Source: Alphaproteobacteria bacterium
Lineage (GTDB): Bacteria > Pseudomonadota > Alphaproteobacteria > Rickettsiales > JABCZZ01
NCBI GenBank assembly: GCA_013289445.1
Contig: JABCZZ010000014.1
Location: 1-39,456 of the forward strand
Reading direction: 5' to 3'
Length of the DNA: 39,456 nt
The position numbers were made by a program, and so were the translations under genes. Within the stretch, counting starts at the first letter, position 1, and each line of letters begins with the position of its first letter. Positions 15,754 through 24,988 of the stretch are shown piece after piece. The notes beneath the pieces were generated by a model. That model was not told the origin of the DNA. It saw only the letters and a list, made by a program, of their open reading frames with translations, and made no database searches.

Positions 15754-16926
15754 TCACGCTGCCGCTTTTTTTACTGCTTTTACAATACGTTCCGCTGCGT
15801 CAGCAAGATTATCGGCAGGCAAGATAGGCAAGCCAGAGCCTGCGAGCATTTTCTTGCCGAGTTCTACGTTGGTGCCCTCTAAACGTACGACAAGCGGCAC
15901 GTCGAGACTTACTTCGCGCGCAGCTGCGATGATGCCTTCGGCGATGATATCGCAACGCATAATGCCGCCGAAGATATTGACCAGTATACCTTCGACATTC
16001 GGATCAGAAAGAATGAGTTTGAAGGCTTCGGTGACTTTTTCCTTGGTGGCGCCACCGCCGACATCGAGGAAATTAGCCGGCGTACCACCGTAAAGTTTGA
16101 TAATGTCCATGGTCGCCATCGCAAGACCGGCGCCGTTAACCATGCAGCCGATATTGCCATCCATCTTGATGTAGGAAAGGCCGAATTTGGCGGCCTTGCG
16201 CTCGAGCGGATCTTCCTCGTCCTCGTCGCGCATCTCAAGAACATCATGCTGACGGTAAAGCGCATTCTCGTCGAAATTGAACTTGGCATCGAGTGCGATG
16301 ATCTTGCCTTGCTTGGTGATCACGAGCGGATTGATTTCAAGCTGGCTGGCGTCCTTTTCGGTGAAGGCGCGGTAGAGGTTCATGATGAATTCATCGAACG
16401 TGCCCTGCATTTCCTTTTTGATGCCCAGAGCGAAAGCGAGATTACGCGAATGGAAATGCTGGATACCAGAGGCGGGATCGACATCGACGCGGTGAATTTT
16501 TTCAGGGTGTTTTTCGGCAACTTCCTCAATTTCCACGCCGCCTTCGGAAGAAACCATGAAGGTGATGCGTGAGGTTTCGCGGTCAACAATCATCGACAGG
16601 TAAAGCTCGGCTGCGATGTCGCTGCCTTCCTCGATGTAGACGCGCTTTACTTCTTTGCCTTCCGGGCCGGTCTGATGCGTCTTGAGCTTCATGCCGATCA
16701 TGTGCTTGGTGAGTTCCGACACTTCGTCGATGGAGCGGGCGAGCTTAACGCCGCCGCCTTTACCACGACCGCCGGCATGGATCTGGGCTTTGACCACCCA
16801 CAGGCCGCCGCCGAGTTTGCGTGCAACGTTCTCGGCTTCTGCCGGAGTATAGGCTACGCCCCCCTTGGGCACGGGCACATTGTATTTCGCTAAAATGGAT
16901 TTGGCCTGATACTCATGGATATTCAT
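15754..16926 (-). CDS. sucC: succinyl-CoA synthetase, beta subunit
   Basis: A 390-aa beta subunit with the ATP-grasp domain and the C-terminal ligase-CoA domain. Hallmarks are [20 protein letters not shown] at the start, [20 protein letters not shown] (nucleotide-binding loop), LEINPLVIT, the [18 protein letters not shown] segment and [14 protein letters not shown]. It forms the catalytic heteromer with SucD. It lies 124 nt downstream of mdh on the same strand. Its TGA stop is followed after 3 nt by the ATG of the 175-aa gene. The MDH-SucC-SucD order is typical for alphaproteobacteria. Confidence 0.98.
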   Translation of the reverse strand: MNIHEYQAKSILAKYNVPVPKGGVAYTPAEAENVARKLGGGLWVVKAQIHAGGRGKGGGVKLARSIDEVSELTKHMIGMKLKTHQTGPEGKEVKRVYIEEGSDIAAELYLSMIVDRETSRITFMVSSEGGVEIEEVAEKHPEKIHRVDVDPASGIQHFHSRNLAFALGIKKEMQGTFDEFIMNLYRAFTEKDASQLEINPLVITKQGKIIALDAKFNFDENALYRQHDVLEMRDEDEEDPLERKAAKFGLSYIKMDGNIGCMVNGAGLAMATMDIIKLYGGTPANFLDVGGGATKEKVTEAFKLILSDPNVEGILVNIFGGIMRCDIIAEGIIAAAREVSLDVPLVVRLEGTNVELGKKMLAGSGLPILPADNLADAAERIVKAVKKAAA

Positions 16927-17050
16927 GGTCTGCTCTTCTGGCTGTTTTTAATGAGAAGGAAATTTTTAATCCAAACGCAGGCAAATGCAAGGGAATCCAT
17001 CCGGTTTTAACCAACCGCCCTGCCTCTGCGAAGGATTTTAATATCCCGAA

Positions 17051-18037
<987 letters not shown>

Positions 18038-18081
18038 TTACACTTCTGCTTTAAGAATACAAAGTATTTTATGCAACGGGT

Positions 18082-18825
18082 TTAGGAACTCTGTGCCTGC
18101 GGCGGATAGAAAAACCAGCGCTTCACATGCAGTATGCGGCGGATGGGCGTTTTAACGACGATGAGCAGGAAGCCGATAGAAAGCAGGCACCAGACAGCGG
18201 GGCGCTCATTGACGTTATTGGTCGACATGATCGCAAGCATGGGCCCCATGACATAGTGATATAGCGTCATACGCCAGGAACCGTAAATTACTGGCAGGGC
18301 GAAGCCTACGAACATATAGGAAAACAGCCCGTTTCTGAGCGGAGGGAAGCCCATGCGCCAGAAGAAATTACCGATGCCGTTAAGCGGGACTTCCCACGCA
18401 ATATGCCAGTTGCCTGATACCGAGCACAGGCGTGTGGAGCACATAGAGCGGCCAATCTGGCAGATCCCTGCCCAGGGAAACGGAAAAAGCTGGATGATCA
18501 TAATGATCGCCGACGCAAAGCATAGCGTATACACCGACACCTGTATTTTTTTGCGCACTTCGGGCGGGATAAAATACATCGATATCGCGTTTATAAAAAA
18601 CGGCTGGAAGGTAATATGAAGATACCCCAGCAATGTCGCGATCTGATTGGCGGGATTGCCACATTCATTGATGACGGTGTAGGTGTAAGCCTGCAAAATC
18701 TCCATCAGCGAGAAGTACATCAGCGGCAGGTAAAGCGCTTTGTCTTCCTTTTTGTACGCGGCATATAGCGAGGCGCTCATGCCTACTGTAGCCCACACCG
18801 TCGATGCTTCACCACTCCAACACAT
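18082..18825 (-). CDS. multi-pass membrane protein with MCWS start (probably DUF5765)
   Basis: A 247-aa integral membrane protein with about six or seven hydrophobic helices. It begins MCWSGEASTVWATVGMSASL and continues with LMYFSLMEILQAYTYTVIN. This MCWS start and the Met-Glu-Gln-Tyr pattern in helix 2 fit the family I believe is catalogued as DUF5765, whose function is unknown. Polar residues inside the helices (Glu, Gln, His, Asn) suggest a binding or transport site. It lies 24 nt downstream of the GST gene on the same strand and is probably cotranscribed with it. Confidence 0.7.
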   Translation of the reverse strand: MCWSGEASTVWATVGMSASLYAAYKKEDKALYLPLMYFSLMEILQAYTYTVINECGNPANQIATLLGYLHITFQPFFINAISMYFIPPEVRKKIQVSVYTLCFASAIIMIIQLFPFPWAGICQIGRSMCSTRLCSVSGNWHIAWEVPLNGIGNFFWRMGFPPLRNGLFSYMFVGFALPVIYGSWRMTLYHYVMGPMLAIMSTNNVNERPAVWCLLSIGFLLIVVKTPIRRILHVKRWFFYPPQAQSS

Positions 18826-18849
18826 GCGCAGGACATTAATTGGTGAAAG

Positions 18850-19482
18850 TTAATTTGCAACCTTATATTCGATTTTTTCGGTCGCAAGCGCTTTGGCATA
18901 GTAAGGTTGCTTAATAACTTTGGCACATAATGCCTTGGTTTTTTCTGCCAGTGTGATGGCGGGGGTAATGGCTTGCGACCAGTTGGCGATGACGGTAAGC
19001 ACGATGTCGCCAACGGCGATGCCGTTGCCGCAAAGATAGGCGCCCCGCTCAAGATTGGTCTCGATGTCTTCCCAGAGTTTCTGGATACGCTTGGAGCAAA
19101 TACGCAACACTTCGGTACGCATGGCTTCATCCTTAAGCACGCGCGACATCATGAAATAGGCAACGTAGGCCTGTTGCAGTGTGGTGGTACAGAAGGTGAG
19201 CCACTCAAGCGCCTTGGCGCGCTGCCAGGGCTCTTTAGGCAGCAACGGGCTTTGATGTTTGTCGATAAGGTAAAGTAGAATGGCGGTGCTTTCGCGCAGT
19301 ATCTTGTCGCCCTCGATGAGTATCGGCACCTGCCCGCGCGCATTGAGTTTGAGATATTCGGCACGGCGATTTTTGCCGGAGTTAATAGAAGTTTCTACCA
19401 GTTCGAACGGTACGCCAAGGCTGTTTAGAACCGCATGCACCGAAAACGAAGAGGCGCCGGGCGAGTAGTAAAGTGTGTACAT
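18850..19482 (-). CDS. glutathione S-transferase family protein
   Basis: A 210-aa cytosolic glutathione S-transferase. The thioredoxin-like N-terminal domain starts MYTLYYSPGASSFSVHAVL, where Ser or Tyr near the start would activate glutathione. It carries the cis-Pro/Ser-binding signature QVPILIEGDKILRESTAILLYL. The helical C-terminal domain includes GNGIAVGDIVLTVIANW, the conserved folding motif with its Asp. It conjugates glutathione to electrophiles or acts as a related thiol enzyme; the substrate is unknown. ATG at 19482 has AAGGA six bases ahead; a GTG just before it is less likely. It is followed by the MCWS membrane protein. Confidence 0.93.
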   Translation of the reverse strand: MYTLYYSPGASSFSVHAVLNSLGVPFELVETSINSGKNRRAEYLKLNARGQVPILIEGDKILRESTAILLYLIDKHQSPLLPKEPWQRAKALEWLTFCTTTLQQAYVAYFMMSRVLKDEAMRTEVLRICSKRIQKLWEDIETNLERGAYLCGNGIAVGDIVLTVIANWSQAITPAITLAEKTKALCAKVIKQPYYAKALATEKIEYKVAN

Positions 19483-19623
19483 CACTATTCCTTACGACGT
19501 TTGCCGGTCAATCATCGCGCGCGCCATTTTATAAGTAAAGTGTGAAAATTAGCGGCAGACTGCGTTTAGTCAGCCAAGTTTCGCCTTGTCACGTGTTGGC
19601 GGCGCTTGTATCTGTGGCATAAC

Positions 19624-19700
19624 GTGCCCGTAGCTCAGCTGGATAGAGCAACAGCCTTCTAAGCTGTAGGTCGTGCGTTCGAATCGCGCCGGGCACGCCA
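19624..19700 (+). tRNA. tRNA-Arg (TCT)
   Basis: A 77-nt tRNA with all arms intact: acceptor GTGCCCG/CGGGCAC, D-arm GCTC...GAGC, anticodon stem ACAGC/GCTGT with loop CTTCTAA (anticodon TCT at 19658-19660), T-loop GTTCGAATCGC, discriminator G and an encoded CCA. It decodes AGA and AGG. The surface-protein gene ends 24 nt beyond its 3' end on the opposite strand. Confidence 0.97.
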
Positions 19701-19723
19701 ATTTTTAAATCAATGCGGCAGAC

Positions 19724-21514
19724 TTATGGACAAGTAGAACTGGTATTATAAGTAAGGCTGCCTGTAATGGCACCACCGGAATGGCTACAGTTGCTAGTGA
19801 TGTTTCCAGTACTCGAATTACCCGATCCGCTAAGCGCTGCAATGGGGCTATTCATAAAACTAATTCCAATACCTGCGCCATTGTTCGTCTGTGAATTGTT
19901 ATACGTGAAGTTGGTAATGGTGTCGCCATTAAGATAAAAGCCGTAACTGCCTGCGTTGTTCGCCTGCGTATTGGCAATCGATAAATTAGTGATAGCCCCG
20001 CTACTCATATCAATGGCTACGGAGGTTGCATTGTTCACCTGCGTATTGGCAATCAATAAATTATTAATAGACCCACTGGTCGTCTCAATGCCTGCGATGG
20101 TTGGGTTGTTTATCTGCGTATTGGCAATCGATATATTACTGTTGTTGCTCTCAAGAAGAATACCGTATTGCGGGTTGGTAACGGTTAAATTGGAAATGGC
20201 CACATTGCTTGCTCCATTTATAAATAGCCCGGCCGAAGGTGATGCTAGGCTGACATTAGCAATCGTCACAGCATGAGAACCAGAAATGTTCATTGCAAGC
20301 ACGCCAGTAAAATTGAGGTTATTGAACTGCGTATTGTTAGCCATAACAATCGAATCCGATCCACCTCCGGCGACCGTTGGAACTGCTCCGGCGTACGTGT
20401 AATTGTAAGTTGTCCCTGTGTTTGCGGCTGTGAGCACAACTGTGCCGCCGCTGCCCAACACGGTCTGGCCGGATTTAAGGGTAACAGTTCCCCCTGTGGC
20501 GACATTCCCGCCACCACCGTTTACCAGAATAAGGGAATTAGTGCTTGCAGCATTGATTGTTGTCGCAAGATTATTGGTTGAACTGGCAGCGGCCACACTG
20601 GTGAGCGTGACGCCGTTGGCCTCCACCGGCTGGAGTCCGCCGCTGTCACCATTACCAGATTTCTCAACCACATCGATGTCACGCACGATGAAATTGTTCA
20701 TGCGCTGATCGAGCGTGCTGGTCGTGTCATGCACCGCGCCGCCAAACGGGATTTTGAGCTTCAGCAGCGCAAAGCTCTGGGTGCCGCGCGTATCGTCATG
20801 TTCAATCTCACCGCCTACGGTAATTTCCGCGCCCCATGGGATTTGTGGGATGTATTGATCATTAAGCGTGAGCTCTAAACGGCCACGCGGACCGGCCACA
20901 ATGCCAAAGTTATCCGCCGTATAACGATACCCGCCGCCGTAAACGCGCACGTCAGCAAAGTTGAACGGCAGCTTCTGACCCAGTTCAAAATCTTCCCCCG
21001 GCAATGCACGTTCCATGCTGCTGGCGATACCGATCTGGTTGCCGACTATTTCCACCTGCCCGCCGCCGTGCACGCCGTGCACCGTACTTTGCGGAATATA
21101 GACGTTCACACGGGCATCGTTATTGATGCTGAGTGCTTCCACACCGAGAGTGCCCTGCGAATAGAGATAACCATCCGGACTGTCCAGCTTATCAAAGAAG
21201 CCGTAGCCACCCAGTATCCAGTCCGAGTTGATTTCCTTGCGGTAGCCTAGCCCGATATTATATTCCTGTGATTGTTCGTTATCGAAGCGGAAACGCAGAT
21301 CGGTAAACACCATTGAATCGTTATTCTGCCATAGTGGCGCCATGATTTGCGGTAGGCCAATATCGCGGGCGTTATGGCCGATACCGATATCACTCTCAAG
21401 CTGCAGTTCGGGGCCCCATTTTGTGGGTTCCGGCGGCGGTGCGCTGCTTTCATCCTGGGCTATGGCAGCAGACGATACGATTAGTAACGCAAGCGCAGAG
21501 CCAGTGAACAGCAA
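19724..21514 (-). CDS. inverse autotransporter-type surface protein with beta-helix passenger
   Basis: A protein of about 596 aa with a signal peptide (ALALLIVSSAAIAQ). Residues about 30-260 match the inverse autotransporter beta-domain of the intimin/invasin type: WGPELQLESDIGIGHNARDI, GLGYRKEINSDWILGGYGFFD and ending LLKLKIPFGG. The C-terminal part is a right-handed beta-helix-like passenger with repeats such as NLSIANTQANNAGS and LLIANTQVNNATS, low in charge and ending in STCP. It would sit in the outer membrane and expose the helix outside. The first standard start is TTG at 21514 with no Shine-Dalgarno sequence. GGGAG lies just before in-frame ATT/ATC/ATA codons (21527-21535), which would add Arg-Arg to the signal peptide, so the true start may be non-AUG upstream. 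Confidence 0.78.
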   Translation of the reverse strand: MLFTGSALALLIVSSAAIAQDESSAPPPEPTKWGPELQLESDIGIGHNARDIGLPQIMAPLWQNNDSMVFTDLRFRFDNEQSQEYNIGLGYRKEINSDWILGGYGFFDKLDSPDGYLYSQGTLGVEALSINNDARVNVYIPQSTVHGVHGGGQVEIVGNQIGIASSMERALPGEDFELGQKLPFNFADVRVYGGGYRYTADNFGIVAGPRGRLELTLNDQYIPQIPWGAEITVGGEIEHDDTRGTQSFALLKLKIPFGGAVHDTTSTLDQRMNNFIVRDIDVVEKSGNGDSGGLQPVEANGVTLTSVAAASSTNNLATTINAASTNSLILVNGGGGNVATGGTVTLKSGQTVLGSGGTVVLTAANTGTTYNYTYAGAVPTVAGGGSDSIVMANNTQFNNLNFTGVLAMNISGSHAVTIANVSLASPSAGLFINGASNVAISNLTVTNPQYGILLESNNSNISIANTQINNPTIAGIETTSGSINNLLIANTQVNNATSVAIDMSSGAITNLSIANTQANNAGSYGFYLNGDTITNFTYNNSQTNNGAGIGISFMNSPIAALSGSGNSSTGNITSNCSHSGGAITGSLTYNTSSTCP

Positions 21515-21741
21515 ACGACGATTAAATATGATAATCAGCTCCCAACGTGATGACGCGCATTTTCTTATATTTATATATCACGATTTAGGTTGCTAAAGAT
21601 ATGGTATATATCTATGCAAATCAAAGTCCCCGCATTTCCTGCAACGTAATTGATAGATCAATAATGTCTTGGCAGTAATCAGTTCGCAAGGTGTCTATTA
21701 AGGCACGCCAACATCCAATTAAACACGGCTTTGCAATGTGG

Positions 21742-22065
21742 CTAAGCCGATTCCTCAAATACACGCCGCGCAATACCCAGCGCCGTGCTGGCAGTCGGCC
21801 AGCCGGAGTAAAAGGCAAGATGGGTAATCACTTCCATAATTTCATCGCGGGTAACGCCGTTTTGGATTGCCAGTTTGAGGTGGTAAGGCAGTTCATTGGT
21901 GCGGTAGAGCGAGATGAGGCTGGTAATCGTGACGAGACTGCGGTCACGTGGTTTTAAGCCGGGCCGCTTCCAGATATTATCGAATAACACATTATCGGTA
22001 ATTTCTGCCAATGCCGGGGCGACATCGCCGAATGCTTTTTTTGCCGTGGTTGATTTTCCTGTCAT
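21742..22065 (-). CDS. carboxymuconolactone decarboxylase family protein
   Basis: A 107-aa all-helical protein of the CMD family. The core RSLVTITSLISLYRTNELPYHLKLAIQ and the TRDEIMEVITHLAFYSGWP motif are intact. The family includes gamma-carboxymuconolactone decarboxylase and AhpD-like proteins. This one lacks the CxxC of AhpD, so peroxidase-partner activity is unlikely. A strong AAGGAG overlaps the end of the upstream cupin gene, 11 nt away, so the two form a unit. CMD-plus-cupin pairs are common in bacteria; their substrate is usually unassigned. Confidence 0.92.
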   Translation of the reverse strand: MTGKSTTAKKAFGDVAPALAEITDNVLFDNIWKRPGLKPRDRSLVTITSLISLYRTNELPYHLKLAIQNGVTRDEIMEVITHLAFYSGWPTASTALGIARRVFEESA

Positions 22066-22076
22066 GGTTCTTCTCC

Positions 22077-22490
22077 TTAATCAGGGATTACTTCAGCCAA
22101 ATATTCTTTGTCGGTGACTTTCTCCATCCACTCAACGACCTTACCATCGAGCGCCTCCTGAATGGCAATATGGCTCATGCCAGTGGTTGTTGTGGCTCCA
22201 TGCCAATGTTTCTGACCGCAAGGACAAGAGACGACATCACCTGCACGAATTTCCTTTTTGGGGCCGCCCCAGCATTGCGTCCAGCCAACACCGGATATAA
22301 CAATCAAGTTCTGCCCTAGCGGATGGGTATGCCACGCAGAGCGTGCGCCGGGTTCAAATGTCACTAATCCCCCCGATATGCGGCTTGGTTCAACGGCCTG
22401 AAATAGCGGGTCAATTCGCACATTGCCGGTAAAATATGCTTCGGGGCCTTTGGCTGAGGCTTGAGCGCCGCTTCTTTTAATGGTTTGCAT
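22077..22490 (-). CDS. cupin-domain protein
   Basis: A 137-aa single-domain cupin. Motif 1 reads [20 protein letters not shown], supplying two His and a Gln. Motif 2 is [17 protein letters not shown] with the third His. These would bind a metal inside a small barrel. It resembles the cupins that pair with CMD proteins, some of which have hydroxynitrile lyase activity. A frame extends to 22526, but the ATG at 22490 has AGGAG at the right distance. It is first of the cupin-CMD pair. Substrate unknown. Confidence 0.92.
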   Translation of the reverse strand: MQTIKRSGAQASAKGPEAYFTGNVRIDPLFQAVEPSRISGGLVTFEPGARSAWHTHPLGQNLIVISGVGWTQCWGGPKKEIRAGDVVSCPCGQKHWHGATTTTGMSHIAIQEALDGKVVEWMEKVTDKEYLAEVIPD

Positions 22491-22601
22491 AAGAACTCCT
22501 TCTGAATTATGGCGGCCAACAACCATACATCGGCTCTAAATACAGCAAAATTTATGTAAGCGCTATGCCACCTGCAATGGGTTCATTAACTTATGGGTCA
22601 A

Positions 22602-23067
22602 TTAGATTGGTTTGAACACCATCAGATAAAATACAACAACAATAGCGGGAAACGCCATGCAGCCAAGCGCTGACCACCACTTATCCATTTTCCAGTAAAG
22701 AGCGGGGCAGTTCGGTATTATTTTCAAGCGCGTGCTTAGCCATGTCGCGCATTCTGATTTGCATCCACACCACTGGCAGCCAGCAAGCCCCAGCGAAGAA
22801 ATAAAGTAAAAGCCCCCACAGTAGCCATATGCTGCTTAGTGGGTATCCGTTGAGATGTGCCATACAAAGCCCAGTTGCAAGCTGCACAATGACCGATGGC
22901 ATTGTAAACACCCAATCGGCAATCACAACATGCCGTGCGGCAAAATGGATACTGGCAATATTTTTGCATCGGTTGGCCATAAACATGAAAAAGGCACTCC
23001 CTATACCGGTGCCAAACAAGATGGTGGAACTAAGGATATGAATCCATTTCAGCAGCAGGTAATCCAA
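22602..23067 (-). pseudogene. DUF2269 membrane protein, split by a frameshift
   Basis: The first part encodes a DUF2269 integral membrane protein starting at TTG 23067 (DYLLLKWIHILSSTILFGTG), with AAGGA about 8 bases upstream. It includes HVVIADWVFTMPSVIVQL and WLPVVWMQIRMRDMA. That frame stops at 22681 after LENG. The overlapping +1 frame continues with LYWKMDKWWSALGCMAFPAI and then VVVFYLMVFKPI, stopping at 22602, which is what I expect for the last helix of DUF2269. Removing one base from the GGGG run at 22704-22707 would join the two into about 154 aa, the family's usual length. So this is either a real frameshift or a sequencing error. An earlier in-frame start at 23145 would overlap the divergent gene and is unlikely. 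Confidence 0.75.
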
Positions 23068-23143
23068 AGGTTGTATCCTTTTAGTGACGCAGAACAACCG
23101 GCATCCTATTATAACCTCACCTAAAATCCAGAACTGTGTGGGC

Positions 23144-23782
23144 ATGACAAAAAACGATTCGCAGCCGCAAGACGATATACCGATTTTTAAGTCCGTATTC
23201 GGCCATCAATGGCAGAGCCTACCCTCTGTCATGCATAAGCACTATGCAAATCGTCCGTATAGTAACGATGTGGTCACGGTGGAAGGAAAGATGCAGGTGG
23301 AAGTATCGCGTTTTGCGCGTCTGCTATCGCCGTTGTTGCGTTTAGCAGGCGCGTTGGTGCCCTATGCCGGAAAAGATATACCCGTCACAGTACGCTTTTG
23401 TAGCGAATCAGATTCCAATGTTTTTTGCTTTGATCGTATCTTCTATTTTCATGGCCGTGCTCCTTATCATTTTCGATCTCGCATGGTGCCGGTGAAAGGG
23501 GGCGAGGTGATTGAGTTCATGCGTATCGGTATCGGTTGGAAGGCGCGTTATCGTTATGATGGTCGTAAGGTTATTCTCGAGCATCGAGGATATGTAGTAA
23601 AGTTTCTTGGTATACTACTGCGCTTGCCGCTGGAACTATTGATGGGTAGTGGTTATGCCGAAGAAGAAGCTATGAGCGATGATCGTTTTCGCATGTATAT
23701 GGACATTCGCCATTTCTTGTTTGGCAAGGTATATGCCTATATGGGGGTATTTACCGTAACGGGGATGGCAGTCAATGAATAA
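23144..23782 (+). CDS. DUF4166 domain protein
   Basis: A 212-aa protein of the DUF4166 family. Hallmarks are IFKSVFGHQWQSLPSVMHKHY at the start (only part needed for recognition), a central FCFDRIFYFHGRAPYHFRSR stretch, and a C-terminal FRMYMDIRHFLFGKVYAYMG. The frame is open to 23084, but the ATG at 23144 fits the family's start and avoids overlap with the divergent gene. Its end overlaps the next gene by 8 nt. DUF4166 domains are also found fused or adjacent to saccharopine-dehydrogenase-like proteins, which agrees with the neighbour. Function unknown. Confidence 0.85.
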   Translation: MTKNDSQPQDDIPIFKSVFGHQWQSLPSVMHKHYANRPYSNDVVTVEGKMQVEVSRFARLLSPLLRLAGALVPYAGKDIPVTVRFCSESDSNVFCFDRIFYFHGRAPYHFRSRMVPVKGGEVIEFMRIGIGWKARYRYDGRKVILEHRGYVVKFLGILLRLPLELLMGSGYAEEEAMSDDRFRMYMDIRHFLFGKVYAYMGVFTVTGMAVNE

Positions 23783-24872
23783 GGTACTTATTCTTGGCGG
23801 TTACGGAAATTTCGGTAAACGGATTGCCCGCGCCTTGGTAATGCATGGCGTTCCCGTTATTATTGCGGGCAGAAGTCATGAAAAAGCTGAATCTTTCAAC
23901 CATACGTTGCCCAGCGCACTATCATCCATTGCTGTCTTTGATGTTAAACACGATCTTTCTGCTCAGCTTAAGACGCTGAAGCCTGTCGTAGCCATCAACA
24001 CCTGTGGCCCTTTCCAAACCAGCAATTACAATGTTGCACAAGCGTGTATCGAGGCAGGCGTGCATTATATCGATCTCGCCGATGGCAGAGATTTTGTCAC
24101 AGGCATTAACACTCTCGATCAACAGGCCAAGCAAAAAAGTGTCGTAGTAATCAGCGGTGCCAGCACGCTACCGGGATTGTCTTCGGCAGTGTTAGAAAAA
24201 TACAAAGATGAATTTTCAGAGATCGAATCACTCGTCTTTGGTATCAGCCCCGGTCAGCGGGCACAGAGGGGGCTGGCGACAACGCAAGCCATCATGACCT
24301 ATGTGGGCAAGCCACTTAAAGTTTTCGCGGGCATCAACACGCCTGTCTATGGTTGGCAGAACATATATTTGCAGGAATATCCGGAACTCGGCAAACGTTG
24401 GATGGCTAATTGTGATATCCCTGACCTTGACTTACTGCCTTTACGCTACGGCATTCGTTCCATACGCTTTTCTGCGGGTTTAGAACTTAGTTTTATGCAT
24501 ATAGGACTATGGCTAAGCTCATGGCTGGTGCGGGCCGGTGTGCCTCTGAACCTTCTAGGCCATGCCACTACATTGCTGAAAATAAGTAATTGGTTTAACG
24601 GCTTTGGTACGGCAGATGGTGGTATGCACATGATCATCAGGGGTAAGGATAAAACGGGTAACACTCATGTGTGCCGTTGGTTCATTATTGGTAAAAATGG
24701 TGCTGGGCCTCAGATTCCTTGTATTCCCGCTATCATACTGGCAAAGAAACTTGCCTCTGCAATACCGCTGAACACTGGTGCCTACCCTTGTGTAGGACTC
24801 ATCTCACTTGAAGAATATTTGAGTGAACTCAAGAATTTTGATATCCGACAGATGCGCGTTTTGGATGGCTGA
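23775..24872 (+). CDS. saccharopine dehydrogenase-like NAD(P)-binding protein
   Basis: A 365-aa protein with an N-terminal Rossmann domain (KVLILGGYGNFGKRIARAL, then VPVIIAGRS) typical of the saccharopine dehydrogenase NADP-binding group. It continues with the family segments AINTCGPFQTSNYNVAQACI and GVHYIDLADGRDFV. These proteins are oxidoreductases of mostly unknown substrate; true lysine-pathway activity is not implied. It overlaps the DUF4166 gene by 8 nt, so the two are coupled and probably act on the same substrate. The start is the ATG inside the previous gene's end. Confidence 0.88.
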   Translation: MNKVLILGGYGNFGKRIARALVMHGVPVIIAGRSHEKAESFNHTLPSALSSIAVFDVKHDLSAQLKTLKPVVAINTCGPFQTSNYNVAQACIEAGVHYIDLADGRDFVTGINTLDQQAKQKSVVVISGASTLPGLSSAVLEKYKDEFSEIESLVFGISPGQRAQRGLATTQAIMTYVGKPLKVFAGINTPVYGWQNIYLQEYPELGKRWMANCDIPDLDLLPLRYGIRSIRFSAGLELSFMHIGLWLSSWLVRAGVPLNLLGHATTLLKISNWFNGFGTADGGMHMIIRGKDKTGNTHVCRWFIIGKNGAGPQIPCIPAIILAKKLASAIPLNTGAYPCVGLISLEEYLSELKNFDIRQMRVLDG

Positions 24873-24935
24873 GTTCGCAACACGCCAAAGCCGTGCAATT
24901 TTTATAAATCAGAATGTTAGCTTCCACTATGCGAT

Positions 24936-24951
24936 TGACGATGTATCGTCA
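24936..24951. promoter_or_regulatory. inverted repeat upstream of the Sel1 gene
   Basis: TGACGAT (24936-24942) and ATCGTCA (24945-24951) form an inverted repeat with a 2-base spacer, 37 bases before the Sel1 start codon. The spacing suits a dimeric regulator site rather than a hairpin. Confidence 0.35.
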
Positions 24952-24988
24952 GCCGATTACGTTCAACCCATAAATTGGGGAGCAATCG

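Noticed and set aside
19950..20180. Repeated segments near GCGTATTGGCAATC, considered as a repeat array
   Set aside because: They encode the ANTQ.NN repeats of the beta-helix passenger and vary between copies as coding repeats do.
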